Source of the DNA: Arctopsyche grandis
Lineage: Eukaryota > Arthropoda > Insecta > Trichoptera > Hydropsychidae
Reading direction: 5' to 3'
DNA: 64,000 nt
Assembly (NCBI RefSeq): GCF_051622035.1
Contig: NC_135358.1
Coordinates: 18,324,501 to 18,388,500, forward strand
Below are positions 1 to 13,800 of this stretch, piece after piece. The translations under genes were made by a program, and so were the position numbers. The notes under the pieces were generated by a model that was given only the letters and a program-made list of their open reading frames with translations, was not told the DNA's origin and ran no database searches. The number at the start of each line of letters is the position of its first letter. Positions within the stretch are counted from its first letter, which is position 1.

Positions 1-1876
1 CGTATAAATGTAGCGCGATTTACGAATCTTTCGGCGTGGGCAGCCAAATAATGCGAGATTGATGTCGGCCATCAGTTACGTTTGTTCAATTTCTGAAAAC
101 CGTTTCACCGTGTCGCGTCCAACGCAAACAGAACATTTCCAAATTGGACGAGGATCATCCATTATTGATATAAAAGGAGTGTAATGGCCGTGTGACAACG
201 TCGTGAATGAATGTGTCACTCACTGTGAAAGGGATGCTCCTTAGGACGGAGCAGATTATATTCCTCAGCCATTTTTTATTTCAATAAATTTGTGTCGACA
301 GGACGACATCACGAGTAACACAATGCGTGACAAATTTATAAATAAATAATATTTATAATGAATGTTAAAAATATAACAGATTAATCACACATGTCATTTA
401 TTTTTACATAAATATATCTATTGTGTATGTGCTCAACAATTAAATGTCATATTAAAATCACGGCTAATTAGACAAATTTCTACTTTATTCTCTTAGTATA
501 AAAGAAAATATAGCATTATGTATTTACATATGAATGTATATATATAATTGTATTGAATCTTAAGGCTCCATAAAAGATATACATAATTTCACTAAAATTA
601 GTATTTCCTCTCAAATTATTTCTGCTTCAATCTATCCTCTATTTAATCATATACACCAGTTTAGTTAGCATCCACGAAGAAATTAATCTTTCTTCTTGCT
701 GCCGGAGAACATTCTTCAATCTCACCAACCTCGTATTCTTGAATTTGAAATCATTGAAACTTTTGCCCTGTAATCATTTATCGCTTAAAGTAATCATCAT
801 TTATTGAAAGCAAAGATTGATTCCTTTTGAAGATACTTCATTGATGGTATTGATGTTAGTTGAATCAAATACATTTTAAAGTATAAAAATCATTTATTGA
901 CTGGTTTCAAAAAATGCGTTTACATAATCAGTGATTTGCGTATTCTGAATAAATATGTAACATGTGTATATATTTGGAATTTTAATATTAAAGACAAAAT
1001 AAATAAATAAATCAGGTACACAACACAAATAAATTGGGCCTACTACATTTGTATAGTGATGATATTGAAACAGACAAAATTGGCACTTTTTCTTCATAAA
1101 CAAAGATTTAATTTTTTAATACATTTTTTTTTTAGGTCACCAAGTTTACAAAGAGAAAGAGTTAATATCGTCGTCATATACATATGTATGTATAGAAGTG
1201 TTAATACTAAAATTTAATATCATCAAAATTCGTGAATTAATTCATATTTTAAATTAAATTTTTGAAATAAATAATATCTATCATGAAAATAAATTGTGCA
1301 ATATCTGTAGATAGCACCCAAAAAATAAATAAGGCACATAATAAATTTCTAATAAATATTACAATAAATAAATAAATTTAAAAAGACATTTACAATAGCA
1401 TATTCAATGCAATATCATTTTTACATTTTTACTAAAATTCTTAAATTATTCCCATGATTGCTACCTCTGTGAAATACATACAAAAGTTAACTTTGAAATT
1501 TCAATAAATATAAGAAAAGAAAACTGTTGTATATTACAAAAAACTAAATTGTACAATAAAAAAAATAATTCAAAAAATTAAAATTGATTACAAAAACTCT
1601 TACACAAAAATTTAAATTCACACAACCCATCCATAGAATATAATTACATAATACTTTATGTAGTATATATGTTATACAAAACAGTGATTTAAAAATTCTC
1701 CACATGTAACAAATACAATTTAAATTTGAACTACCTAAAACTAAAGGAACATGATTATTATTTCAACAAGAGTAAAATAATATTAAACAAGAACACATAG
1801 CCACTTGGAGCGATTTAATAGTTAATTCAGATCGCAATATAAGCTAAAATTAAACCTATTCTGCTCAAAATCAATC
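1..1876. other. capu 3' flank, no supported gene
   Basis: Very AT-rich below about 300. At 1-300 base composition is more balanced; on the minus strand an ATG near 162 opens 28 codons (MDDPRPIWKCSVCVGRD and on) before a GTAACT donor-like site near 80. This could be the first exon of a gene lying to the left, but one short frame is not enough to call it. The rest is probably capu 3' UTR and spacer. Confidence 0.4.
893..898 (-). terminator. Possible poly(A) signal for capu
   Basis: AATAAA on the minus strand, the first I find downstream of the capu stop at 1877. It would give a 3' UTR of about 1 kb. A second AATAAA lies near 808. No transcript evidence is available, so the assignment is tentative. 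Confidence 0.3.
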
Positions 1877-4800
1877 TCATGATTTCTTTGAAGCTAGTTT
1901 TTGAAGTCTAGCTTTCAAACCACCTTCTCTTTTTGGTTCGTTTTGAATCTTTGAAATTCTGTCTTCTTGTTGTCTCTTTTTCTCTTTCAGTCTAATAATG
2001 AAAAAACATATTTTAATGCAGCACAAAAATAACTAAAAAATTCCAGTAGGAAGGTTTACTTACTTTTCTTTAATCAATCTCTGTTCCTCTTTTTTCCATA
2101 TATCCTTGAAATCTCTGCAAAATTGAGACCAAGGATCAAAAAACTCCTTGGGGGAACAATCTTCTAATGTTCCTGACCTGGGCGAAAATTGGTAAAATAC
2201 CATTGTGTTTATAAACTTTATTTGGCACTCAGAGAGATTATCTTTTTCAGTGATTAATTGTTTTTCAGCAGTTTCTAAGAAGGTCATCATTTTATCCTTG
2301 AATGGTTGTAAATTGTCTTCCGACGATGCTTCAATAACTTTATTTGTTTTAGTCTCACAACCTATAATTATGTAAAAAAAATGCATTTAAAATAAATTAC
2401 AGTTTAATGACCTCTGTATAGTTAATATTTTTATTACTTTTCCACTGTTTTTGTAAAGAATTCAGTTCACTTGTGACTTCTTCAAATAAAATGAAAGAAG
2501 CTCGTCCAATGTCTCCAGGCTCGGGTATCGGTAGCGGAGTGTCAATTCCTTCTTTTGATTGAGAAATATATGTTCGAACAATGAAATGTAATAAAGTTAC
2601 ACTAGAGTCTTTAGACTGAAAACGAAATAAAGTAAATTTGGTTTATAAATATCAAAAATGTATGTACATAGTTGTCATTCTAGCATCAAAAATCTCACCT
2701 TTACATCTCTCAATTTAGACAGTATTTCTAAACCGAATCCATCAGCTTGACCTCTTTGTCTATTTCCACCATTCATATAATTCCCAAGGGTTAAAATTAT
2801 AGCAAAAAGTTTTTTTAAACCCTCATTTGTTATTAAAAACTAAAAAAAAAAAAACTAAATTTTATTAAAAAATTAAAAAATATAATTAAATCAATAGTTT
2901 GGAAAAAATATACCTCGCATGTTCTTTTAATATTATCCAATTTACTCGATATAGCCATAATCGAATCATCAAATTCTGCTTGAAAAGTAAAACAAGATAT
3001 TCTTTCAGCAAAACATTGAATATCAGATAAATCTAATAAAAACGTTTCTGGTTTATCTAACGGAATATCTGGAGACGTTTTTAAATGGTCCTTAATTTTT
3101 TGTAGTTCTTCTTCCGTTGCCTTCTATAAATAAAATTTAAAAAATCAAAAACATACATAATATATGTAACTCAACATTTGAAAAAGGAAACATAATATAA
3201 TATATAAATACATATGTATATTTTTAAATGTATAAAAAAAACACAAACCGCTTCATATATTTGGTGCAATGCCTCTAAATTCACAACAGTAGTGTCAAGA
3301 TTGTAAATTGCATGTTCAATTTCCTGAAATTCCACATGTAAGCTTTGAGCTAAAATTCCTACATTTTGAAATCTTTTTCCATCCAAAATTTTGGCTGCCT
3401 GAATTTTGGAAGGTTTGTCATCTACTTTTTTCTTTGTTGGCTTTCGTGTAATTACTTGTCGTGAAAATAAATCGGCAAATTCGTTTATATTTTCCAATAC
3501 TGTTTCTTCTATTTCCTGTTGTCAATTTTTATCAATTTTATACATATGTAAATAGAAAATATATTGGTATAAGTTAAAATACTTAAAAATATCCACACTT
3601 ACCAGCCATAATGGCTTTTTAGGTGTAATAGGATCTGTTGTTGATACTGTTTTTATTTCACTTGGTGCTATAATTCTAGTCCAATATAAAGGCTTCATTG
3701 GTACAGACGGATTTACTGGTTCTTTTCTCAAAGCTATAAGTATTGATTTTTTTGTGATTTTTACATTGGATTGAACAATAAACTGTCATTTCTAACAATA
3801 TATGCAAATATCTCACCAGCTTTGTAAGGCTGCCATCCGCCTATCGGTGGGGCTGGAAATGGAACTGGAGCCATTCCCGGCATTGGTGGGGGAGGTATTC
3901 CTGATGGTGGTGGTGGAGGCATCCCTGGGACTGGTGGAGGACCTGACCCTGGTGGTAGTCCCATTCCGGGCATAGGAGGAGGTGGTGGTCCCATTCCGGG
4001 CATAGGAGGAGGTGGTGGTCCCATTCCGGGCATAGGAGGGGGTGGAGGTCCTACACCAGGAAAAGGTGGTGGTGGAGGTCCCATTCCAGGCATAGGAGGA
4101 GGTGGCGGTCCAGCTCCTGGCATTGGAGGTGGTGGGGGTCCAGCCCCTGGCATTGGAGGAGGTGGAGGTCCTGCATCTGATACAGAAGATGTAAATACTT
4201 CCATACCTGATATAGGGGGTGGGGGCGGTGGCTCTGATTTATTTTCAGAAGTTGTTGAAACAACATCATTTATTGATACCTCAATGGTAGAAACAGGAGA
4301 TGACGGTTCTGATTCAAGTAAGGTTGGAAGGGGGTCTCCAGAAGTTGATGTTGGCGGCGGCATTGAAACATAATTAGCTGGGGGAGGTGGTGGCAGTGAA
4401 TCATCTGTTATTGATGATGCTTTATCAGTCAACGGAGATGGCGGAGGAGGAGTTAAACTAGTAGGTCCAATATCTAAAGGTTCGACTTTCTTTAAAAGAG
4501 ATTTAAAAGGTGAAAATAAACCGTTCTTCAATGAAGATTCCGCATCTCCCATTAATGGAGGGGGCGGTGGAAAATCGGCATCTGATATTGGAGATAATGA
4601 TCTAAAATTATTGGTATTTATGTCAAGATCGGGTAAAGGAGGACTTATATTATCATTAAGAGGTAAAGAGATTTGTTCCTCAGAAAGTTTTTCATGCATA
4701 GATAGCGGCGAAATTTTATAACTATAAGTCTTGTCTCTGTCTTGAATTGAATTTGGAGACAAATCATCTACTTTTGGCTTCTCATTACTGGATATACATG

Positions 4801-7800
4801 AATCATAAGATTTGCTGAGATCGCTTTCACGAATTGATTCTTGATTTACAAGATCAAGTTCATCATTATTTACAGAAATATCATTATTAAAAAACGGAAC
4901 AGCTCTTTCAATTCTACCAAATTTATCGTTAAAATCTGTTGTATTATGCATATTAGAATCATTACATAGTAAATTTTTAGCTTCTACATCGGGCGAACCA
5001 AAATCTCTGAGTGCATTTTGTGTAAGACTTTGAATTTCAATTAGGGTTTTATATCGTTCAAGTTCCCGAGATAAATTATTGACAACATTTTCTAATTCTT
5101 TGATTCTTTGAGTGGCAACAGGATTTTCAACTGTGTTCTTGTTACTGCTTAAAATGTCTTGCTCGTTATTTTGAACCCTTAAATTGAAAATTTCGTTATC
5201 ATTCTTCGGACTTTCCGATTGAAGATCCAATTTGTTATCGCCAACGGGTAAATTTATCTTTTTCCTTCTAGAATTTGGTGTCAATAGGTCTGGAGACTTT
5301 GAATTACAATCTTGTGTGGGAGGCCAAGATACAGTATGTATTCGACCTGGAGTTGCTGGCGTAGCGATAGGGGCTTCAGTGTGAGCCCAATAATACATCA
5401 AGTCAGGCTGAAAACAATTTTCGAACATAATTTAAAATACAGTTAAAAGCGATTTTCGACAATTAATCAATATTGGTAATTGAATAAAATTATAAGTGCA
5501 CAATATTACATACAGTCAACTTCTCATTAACAACAACTCTATCGTTACTATGATATTAAAAAAAATTCCATGTGAAAATTATTACCCTAAATATGGACTC
5601 ATTAGGAGCATCTTTGTCAGTGATCTGTCGGAGCACTCCGGCAGCTAGCAAATGGGTGCAGTACTGAGTTCCAATAATACGCAAATCCTGCCCAGTGAGC
5701 ACCATTCGCAAATAATGATTTTCAGCAAAGGCAGAAACAAACCAATTCACCAACATTTGTCCTGCAAAATAACGACAGATTTAAATTAGTGAGAGGCATA
5801 AATAAGCGTTATACAGCATTTCGTCATACATCCTCGACCGCCTACCACCCACTTACAAATGTGCTTAATGTGTGGAACAAGATTGCTTTAATGCACACTA
5901 AATACAGGCTATTTCAAAGTTATAAATTATCAAAAAACAATATTTATATTTTTTTAACTCATATAAACTCTCTAGTGTTCAACTAATATAATTAATTATA
6001 TAAAAAAATATAACGTACATATCAAACATAATCACAAATATTTCTTAACACCAAATCGTTATTGTTAGATATTTATCACGGCCAAGTATTATGATAATTG
6101 ATTATCATTTTGATCAGCATATTTCGCAGTATTTTATGGCAGTGTGGTAATTAAATAATGCTATTATTGATCAGTGGTATGTAATATCTGTCACAAAACT
6201 GATATAATACATATATACATAAAGTAGATAAAAGATATTTTAATTTATACATTCATACATATGGTACATATGCATTACTATCTACTCACATACACGCAGA
6301 ACTTTTGGATAATATCTGCTGTACATTGAGAAGAGATAATATGGTACACTTCAAAACCGCAAAACGAGTTTGTGTTATATAAAGGCATATAATATATGCA
6401 CAAGGAGGTGGCGAATGACTCGTACAATTGAATACCATGCTGCAACAATAGAAACACTTAAAAGTGGGCGAATTTCGGCACGATTCGATCATTTTAAAGT
6501 ATTAATTAAACTAAAAATGATATAATAAAAGAATATAGTAAAATGAGTTGATTGTTAAATAACAAATTTCAAACTACTTCAGGAATAATATAATAGTATT
6601 TTGATGGTTATTGTAAGCTATTATAATACTTAAAATTTAAAATCATGAATCATATATTTTGAAACTCAGTTTTTTTTTATCAGAAACTATTATTTTTAAC
6701 TATTTAAAAATGTTTATGAGAAAATTTTTTGAAATAACCACGAAGTCATTGATCATTTCATTTAGGCGGGAAAAAAATCAACAGAAATTCAAACGCAGAG
6801 AATTGACAGTTTGCTTACGTAAATATTATATAAGTCGACATGCTTTGGGACACTTTAATTAAGTTTCCATTTAATTTTGCAGAAAAGTATTGGCGATATA
6901 CACATACGTACCAGTATTATCGTACGTAAATAAAACCAAACAACAAAATATAACAATCACAAACACTGACAAATCACAGCTGACGTGTTAACAGACGTGT
7001 ATGACAAACTGACCTATGCACACGGGTAGATTTTTCATAGACGAAGGTAAAACGTGTCTCGAGAACTTGACGACGCTTTTCTCTCTGGTGCTGACGATGA
7101 CCAGACCTCTCCTGAGATCGAACTTGATTCGAACGTCGCATCCTTTTCCATAGTAGACGAAGAGGGTGAGAGGACTGTCGCAGGAGAATTTCGCCTTGAT
7201 TCGAATACCGGCATCTCTCAACGTCGGAGGAGGCATCAGACGAGGAAGAGCCAGTCTAATGGCAGCGATGATTCGAGAAAAATCAATATTTCTCTTCAGA
7301 CCGTTGTTGAACGACGGAAACAAATTTGAGTAGTTGAGGCCGCGCGTGCCGAAGTGGGCTGATAGTCCTAAAGACGGTCTGCCGTAGAAGAACGACAAAT
7401 CCGACTGGAAATGCATGGTGGCTGGTGTGCCCACTTGCGACAATAAATATTTACAAGTTTCGCTGTTGTAGGTAGCACCAGGGACGTAGCGTGTGCTTGG
7501 TCTCACTGAAGTAAGCGAAAGTGCAAAGTCGATACTAATCTTATCTACGCGATCTAATTTTCTTATCTTAAACTCGGACAGTAAAATTCACTTCAGGGAT
7601 TGCCAAAAAATTAACCGAAATAAATTATTCGTTAGTAGAAGATAATTTAATGAATCTAATCCACTAGTCGTGAACTAGAAGCACGTATGTATGTACATAT
7701 GTACATACTATAAAAATATCATTAATACTTCTGAAACCAAGAACGAGAAAATTTATCAAAATGAAACCTCATACTGAAGTATAATAACACTGAGCAACAA

Positions 7801-10800
7801 AAAATCACGTTTTTGAGTTACCAGAGCGGAGACTAACCAATCTTTACTAAGTTTAACCCACTGAATTCGAATATGATATTGATTTTTGTTGGTGGGTGAT
7901 CGTTTACGAGATATGAGCGTTTAAAAAAATCCGCGATTTTTACAGTTACTCAAAATTTAGGATTGTTACGCTCAAAGTGAGTATTGGAATCAATAGTCAG
8001 ATATTTTTCCTATTAATTGTTATATTTCATTGCTTTAAAATACTTCTAATTAATTGTCTAGCGAATTTTAAAAGTCAAAAATATATTTTTTTTTTACGGA
8101 TTTTTTTTTCTGTGCTATTTTTCATTTATTTGGCAAATTTTTTATTTCACAACGTTTTTAAGGATTGGTTTTCTATCTCAATATTTTTTTTTTAATCTAA
8201 ACGTACTAACTAAAGCGGTAATTGCAATTTAAATGCTTTCGTTGTATATATGGTTGTATCGCGTAATATGTTAGGGCAAGCGAGATGGCATATAATCCAC
8301 CTCACAGAGTACAACTGTGTATCTCAAGTCCAATTATGATTTTTACACTTATAATTCAACTTCTTAAGTTGAAACAATCCAATTGAAACCCATTATTTTT
8401 TACACAGAACACCTGGTTCAAACTAGATATACATACGTATAATGACACGTTTGTTGTTGAATGTGATAAATCCTATCTAAAGCGTTGGTGATTCTACCCA
8501 CAAAACTGCTAAGCTCCCACACATTATTACAACCAATATTTTTCTAAAATGTTATTTCAAATCGATCAACATTTTCTTATGTATGTACATGTGTAAAAAG
8601 TCTATTACAGATTTCCAACATTAAATTACTACACCACTGAACTGAACGAATAGCGAAATTTATTCAAAACAAAACAATACGATATACCATAAATCGAATA
8701 ACCAAAATAGTTTTAACGTCATAAAATTATTTATTTTATCAATTAACAACTTACTACGGATATCTCTGAAGAAACAATAGTGTACATATGTACATATGTA
8801 TATAATATCAGTAGTAAGTAGCACTCGCTATCTGTCTCCTCCACACAATAGGCGTCTTTCATCGGGTAAATACAAAATGCTCCATATAAAACTTGAGTGT
8901 TGAATTTGAATAAAACTTAATGTTAAACACTCGCTGATATAACGACAAACAGTTGTCACATCTACATATACACCAATGTATATATTTTTAAGCTTTTATT
9001 GTGAATAAGCGAAAACAGGAACTGCCTCTCATTAAACCTTTTGACTGACATGCATCGCTAACCGCCGTGACGCAGTCAAGTCCGACCATCGTAATAAATG
9101 CAGTGGAAAAAAAAAGACGTATAATGCATGTCAAGAGCATTTTACATTCGTATACAAATTTGAAAAATGCGCTGAAACGTTAAAAAAAAACATTTATAAA
9201 TTTGTTTACCTTCGAATTTTTCATAAATTTGAAAGTCCAACTTTTCGGGCACAAATTTCGGCTTGGAGACTTTTGATTCCAAAGTTGCCCTATCCAATGT
9301 GAGTGATGCTACTTTTCTGAGAACATTAGAATCGCCGATGACGGGAGAATCGCTCATAGAAGAGTGACGTCTGTGATCTCGACCATCGTCTGAAACAACG
9401 AATCACAAAATCAACTTCAAATGTTACTACATACTACATAAATCAACTAGATCAAAGCTTTTTAACCCTTTGGCTGCTACGAGGTTTTTCAATGTCCAAG
9501 CGAAAAATGCTAACATTTGTAATTATTTTGAAAAAAAATAAATATAATATTTTTTTTTACATACTTACTTCGCCGAACAGTCGTAATTTTTATAATACTT
9601 TATATACATTTTTAAGAAGCAGTCGTGGACTCGTGCTCTCTTTTTCTGTCTTGCTTTTACATGCGTGCGTGCGAAAGAGATACCTACATATATACACTAA
9701 ATAAGTTTTGACGATTGTTTTCCGAGGCTTTATTCTTTTCAATAATCTATTTTTAGATATCGATGTATCCTTACAACATGCGATATATTCGAAACAGGTA
9801 GCGGTCTCTCTCTCTTTCTTTCTTGGTTTTAATTGTGTACGTGTGAGCGAGACACACAAGGATGCGAAGTTTCTAATAATCAAATAATTTTTCAACATGT
9901 ATCATAAACATTTTGTATGCATTTCAGTTGCATTTGATTGATTGCATGAATTCGTGACGTCTCGTGACCTATATAATTGAAAGCGGATTTCTATTGTTTT
10001 TTGCCGTTTATTTTAACTCTGCAAAATGATATCGGACAGTGAAAGTGATGAAAGCGAAATAATAGCTCCTCGCCGAGGAACTCGACAAATCAGCAGCTCT
10101 ACTGATTCTGAAAATGAATTTATCGACAATAATCAATTCCCAAGTAATAACTCCTTATATGACATTGACAACGAACCCGAAATTTACTTTGATGATGAAC
10201 CCGAAATTGAAGAGCTTTTATTTAAAAAATTGATAAATATTTATAAAGCTTGATTGAAAAATAAATATAAATACGTATATAAAAAAAATGTTTCGTGCCA
10301 CTGATGCGCTGGTGGCTCAAAGAAAGTATTGAAATACGACAATTAATGACGTCAACAACGATCGTCGTAGCAATCTTCGCCGATTTCAAAACAACGATTT
10401 ATCGTTGTTGTAGCAGTCAAAGGGTTAAGCAAAAGCTAACATTTACATAATACATTATATTACTACTGAATAAACTGAACCTTTCTTAAAAATAGTCACA
10501 ATATATCCAATAGATTCAATTTTAATATAAAATATCTTCACATTTTAATTTATAATTTAGAAATAAATTCAAATCAACCTATAATGGCGTTTTTATCCAT
10601 ATAAAAAATCATACATAAGAAACCACAGCGTCACTGTAACCAATTCTTCTGCGCGTCAATCTTTTCTGTGGTTACAAGTATGTACATATGTATGTATGTA
10701 CATAAGTAGTTATACACACACATATATGTATGTATTACAATTAAAAAAATAACCAGTGAAAATCTATTCAAGCATACTACATAGTATAATATCATCTATT

Positions 10801-13800
10801 CAGCAATCTTTTTATTGAATTTTACGGTCAATTAAAGCTCTATGAATGCAAATTCAATACACTTTCGAACTTATCTCTTCTTATGTACGTGTGCAAGTAT
10901 GTACATATGTATCTTTCCATAGATACTATGTTAAATTTAACAGACGATAACAAAAGTCGTCATGGACTCTTGGTTTTTGCCGAACGAAATCGTTGTACCA
11001 AATCGCTGGAAAAAAAATATATAAAAGCCTATAATACAACTGTTCGAAACGATTCGAACAGTTTATCTTGAATTATTATTGAGGAAATGTTCAACATTGT
11101 TACAATCTTGAAACAGACGGTCTTCAAGACGATTCATAAAATAGTGAATTCAAGTAAACACCGCCAAAATTACACGGTACCGTTGCGTCTGATTGTTGTT
11201 TTTTTTGTTGTTAATTTTCTTCACTTCTTAAATTTTCATTACAATTGAATTTTGGCGAAAATTACATTTAAAGAAAATATATGTTGCTTCTTTTCAGAGC
11301 ACATAAGTTTTACTAAGGAAAGCAATCACACGTGCATATAAATCGTAATCCTTTATACCGGGTTGACACGATACGAGTGCACGTTGCCACTTCACAATAG
11401 TAGCCAACGAGTAGTCCGAGTGACCAACTAAACGAACTTGGTACGAGTGCATTTGTATCGTGTCAACCCGGAACTAGAAACAACTGTGTATCATTGACTT
11501 TAATATAGGGAATTGGCAACAATTCACTAATTTTCTTAAATTATTTTTATTTTAAATCCACTAAAAATGACTTCAGACTGACTGACATACGTTTGATACT
11601 GGATCGCACAATGGGGTTAATTTAAAGTAAACATTCAGCCAATCGGATATAATTAAGATTGCAAAATACAATGCAACTGACAATAAAATCTGGAACGGAA
11701 GTATCAAAAAGAATTAACGAATAAGAATTTATTGTACAGGAATTATATTGAAATTTTCGTATTAATTAAAAGTTGGTACTCGAAATCCCACGCATTTCGC
11801 TATGCTTGGTGGCCTGTGAAGTAAACGCTTTAATTATTCATATATGCTAACAATAAAAGCCCAAATTCATCTAAACAATGCACACAAGCAGTATGATAAG
11901 ATTAGGTAAAAATTCATTATTAAAATGCGGAAAAAGGACGTACAAATCCGACCGCTCTTCATTCGTTATCACAGATAATATTATGCGTCCTATTTTTTTA
12001 TTATTTATTTACACCAGTCAATACAAATATTTCGATCAACTATTTAATTACATCACATGTCTCGTTATTTATATTTCATTAATCACTAGTACAATAGTCT
12101 GCTATTGATGAAAATTTTATTCACTTGTGTATAAAAAAAAAATTAAATAATGCCTGTATCTATTTAACGTTTAAATACATTAAATGTTTTTAAATAACAT
12201 AAAATTTTTTGTATACATATATATCAGTGGCGTGGTGCGGATATCTCACTGTTTTCGTCGCACAGCCTTACTTATGTACGTGTGCGCGAGCAGGATACAA
12301 GGGGACTCGCTATTACGTCACCTAGTCCCCTTGTATCCTGCTCGCACACATCTAAGTAAGGCTGTGCGACAAAAACAGGGAGAATTCCACAGCACGCCAC
12401 ATATAATATATACATATAATATATGTATGTACCAGTGGCGTGCGGTGGAAATTTATCTGTTTCTATCGCGCAGCTTTATTTACATTTGCGCGAGTAGGAT
12501 ACAAGAGGATGCTGTCACGTCATACCACACCCTCTTGTGTCCTGCTCGCACACATGTAAGTAAGGCTGTGCGACGAAAACAGGGAGAATTTGACCGCACG
12601 CCACTGGTATGTACATACATATATAATAAAAAAAAACTTTGGCTTAAAAATTGTTTTTGTTTACATATGTATGTATATGTATTTGTTAAAGTTTATTGTT
12701 TTTGTTTACATACATATATGTATTTGTTATTGTTTTTATAGTAAATATATGTATGTGTTAAAGTTTCGTTACCGTAACAACTGCTATGCGTTCTTAATTT
12801 AAGCATTTTAACATTTATATAAATATTATTTTGCATTACTGCAATATTATTTTGCATTTTTTTGCTCTCTAGAAAGCAAAAACAAGGTTAACAATAGAAA
12901 TTAACAATAGGATCCCGATTCAGTGCATTTTCGCGCCTATCTCTGATTATAACTAGAGAACGGACCCAAAGCGCGCCGCTCATTGTTCAATTGTTGTAAA
13001 TGCTTTGTAAAAAAGGTTCGACAAACCTTTAAGAGGGCTGGACAGCAGCGCATTGTCCATACAAACGTACTATACTTCTCCCTACCTCAATTATGGCACT
13101 AGAGAAATTATTTTTTAATATGCTATGGATATCCACCATTGGGGTGCATCTATCGTTTTTTTTTTTTTTTATTAATTATTTTTATATGAGCTAGGAGCCG
13201 CCAAACATCTATAAAATCGCCTCTTTTTTACACCCACGAAAAGAGTCTAGCGTGGTTATTTAACGGTCGATTTAAAAAAAAATACGCCGATAGATGCACA
13301 GAAAATATCTTTCTCATACCGATGATGAAATTTTTTTAAAAATTGGTCGAGTTTTGGAGGAGAAAATAGTAGAATACGAAACCTCGATTTTGTCAATTTA
13401 AAACACGTTTTATCTGGTCGAAGCGCAACTGTCGCATTCACTCAATATATATATTGATATATATTGTCGCATTCACTCAATATATATATCGAAGAAAGGA
13501 ACGGTAACAAAATTAAGGTTTCGGGTGTACAGCCCTCTTAACAATGCATTTACAACATTTGAACAATGAACGGCGCGCTCTGGGTCCGGGCTTTAATTAT
13601 AACATTCAAGTAATATATAAGAAAAAAATTCATCGAAGTCACTATGTATTACGTACGTAAAAATTGAAATTTATATTTATTTTAATTAAAATTATAATTT
13701 TCACATATGCATGCCTTAGACGAAAAAAAATTATATGTATATATGTATACATACATATATATAAATTGAGAAAAAAATGTTCCAAAATTGGGGTGACACC

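Noticed and set aside
7054-7329. Plus-strand acidic open frame opposite the capu cassette exon
   Set aside because: It is in exact codon register with the minus-strand frame, lacks an ATG, follows a stop directly and has no usable splice sites. RNY-type coding bias is self-complementary, which explains the mirror frame.
12184-12741. 185-codon plus-strand frame
   Set aside because: It crosses two foldback MITEs; the apparent internal protein repeat only reflects the two element copies.
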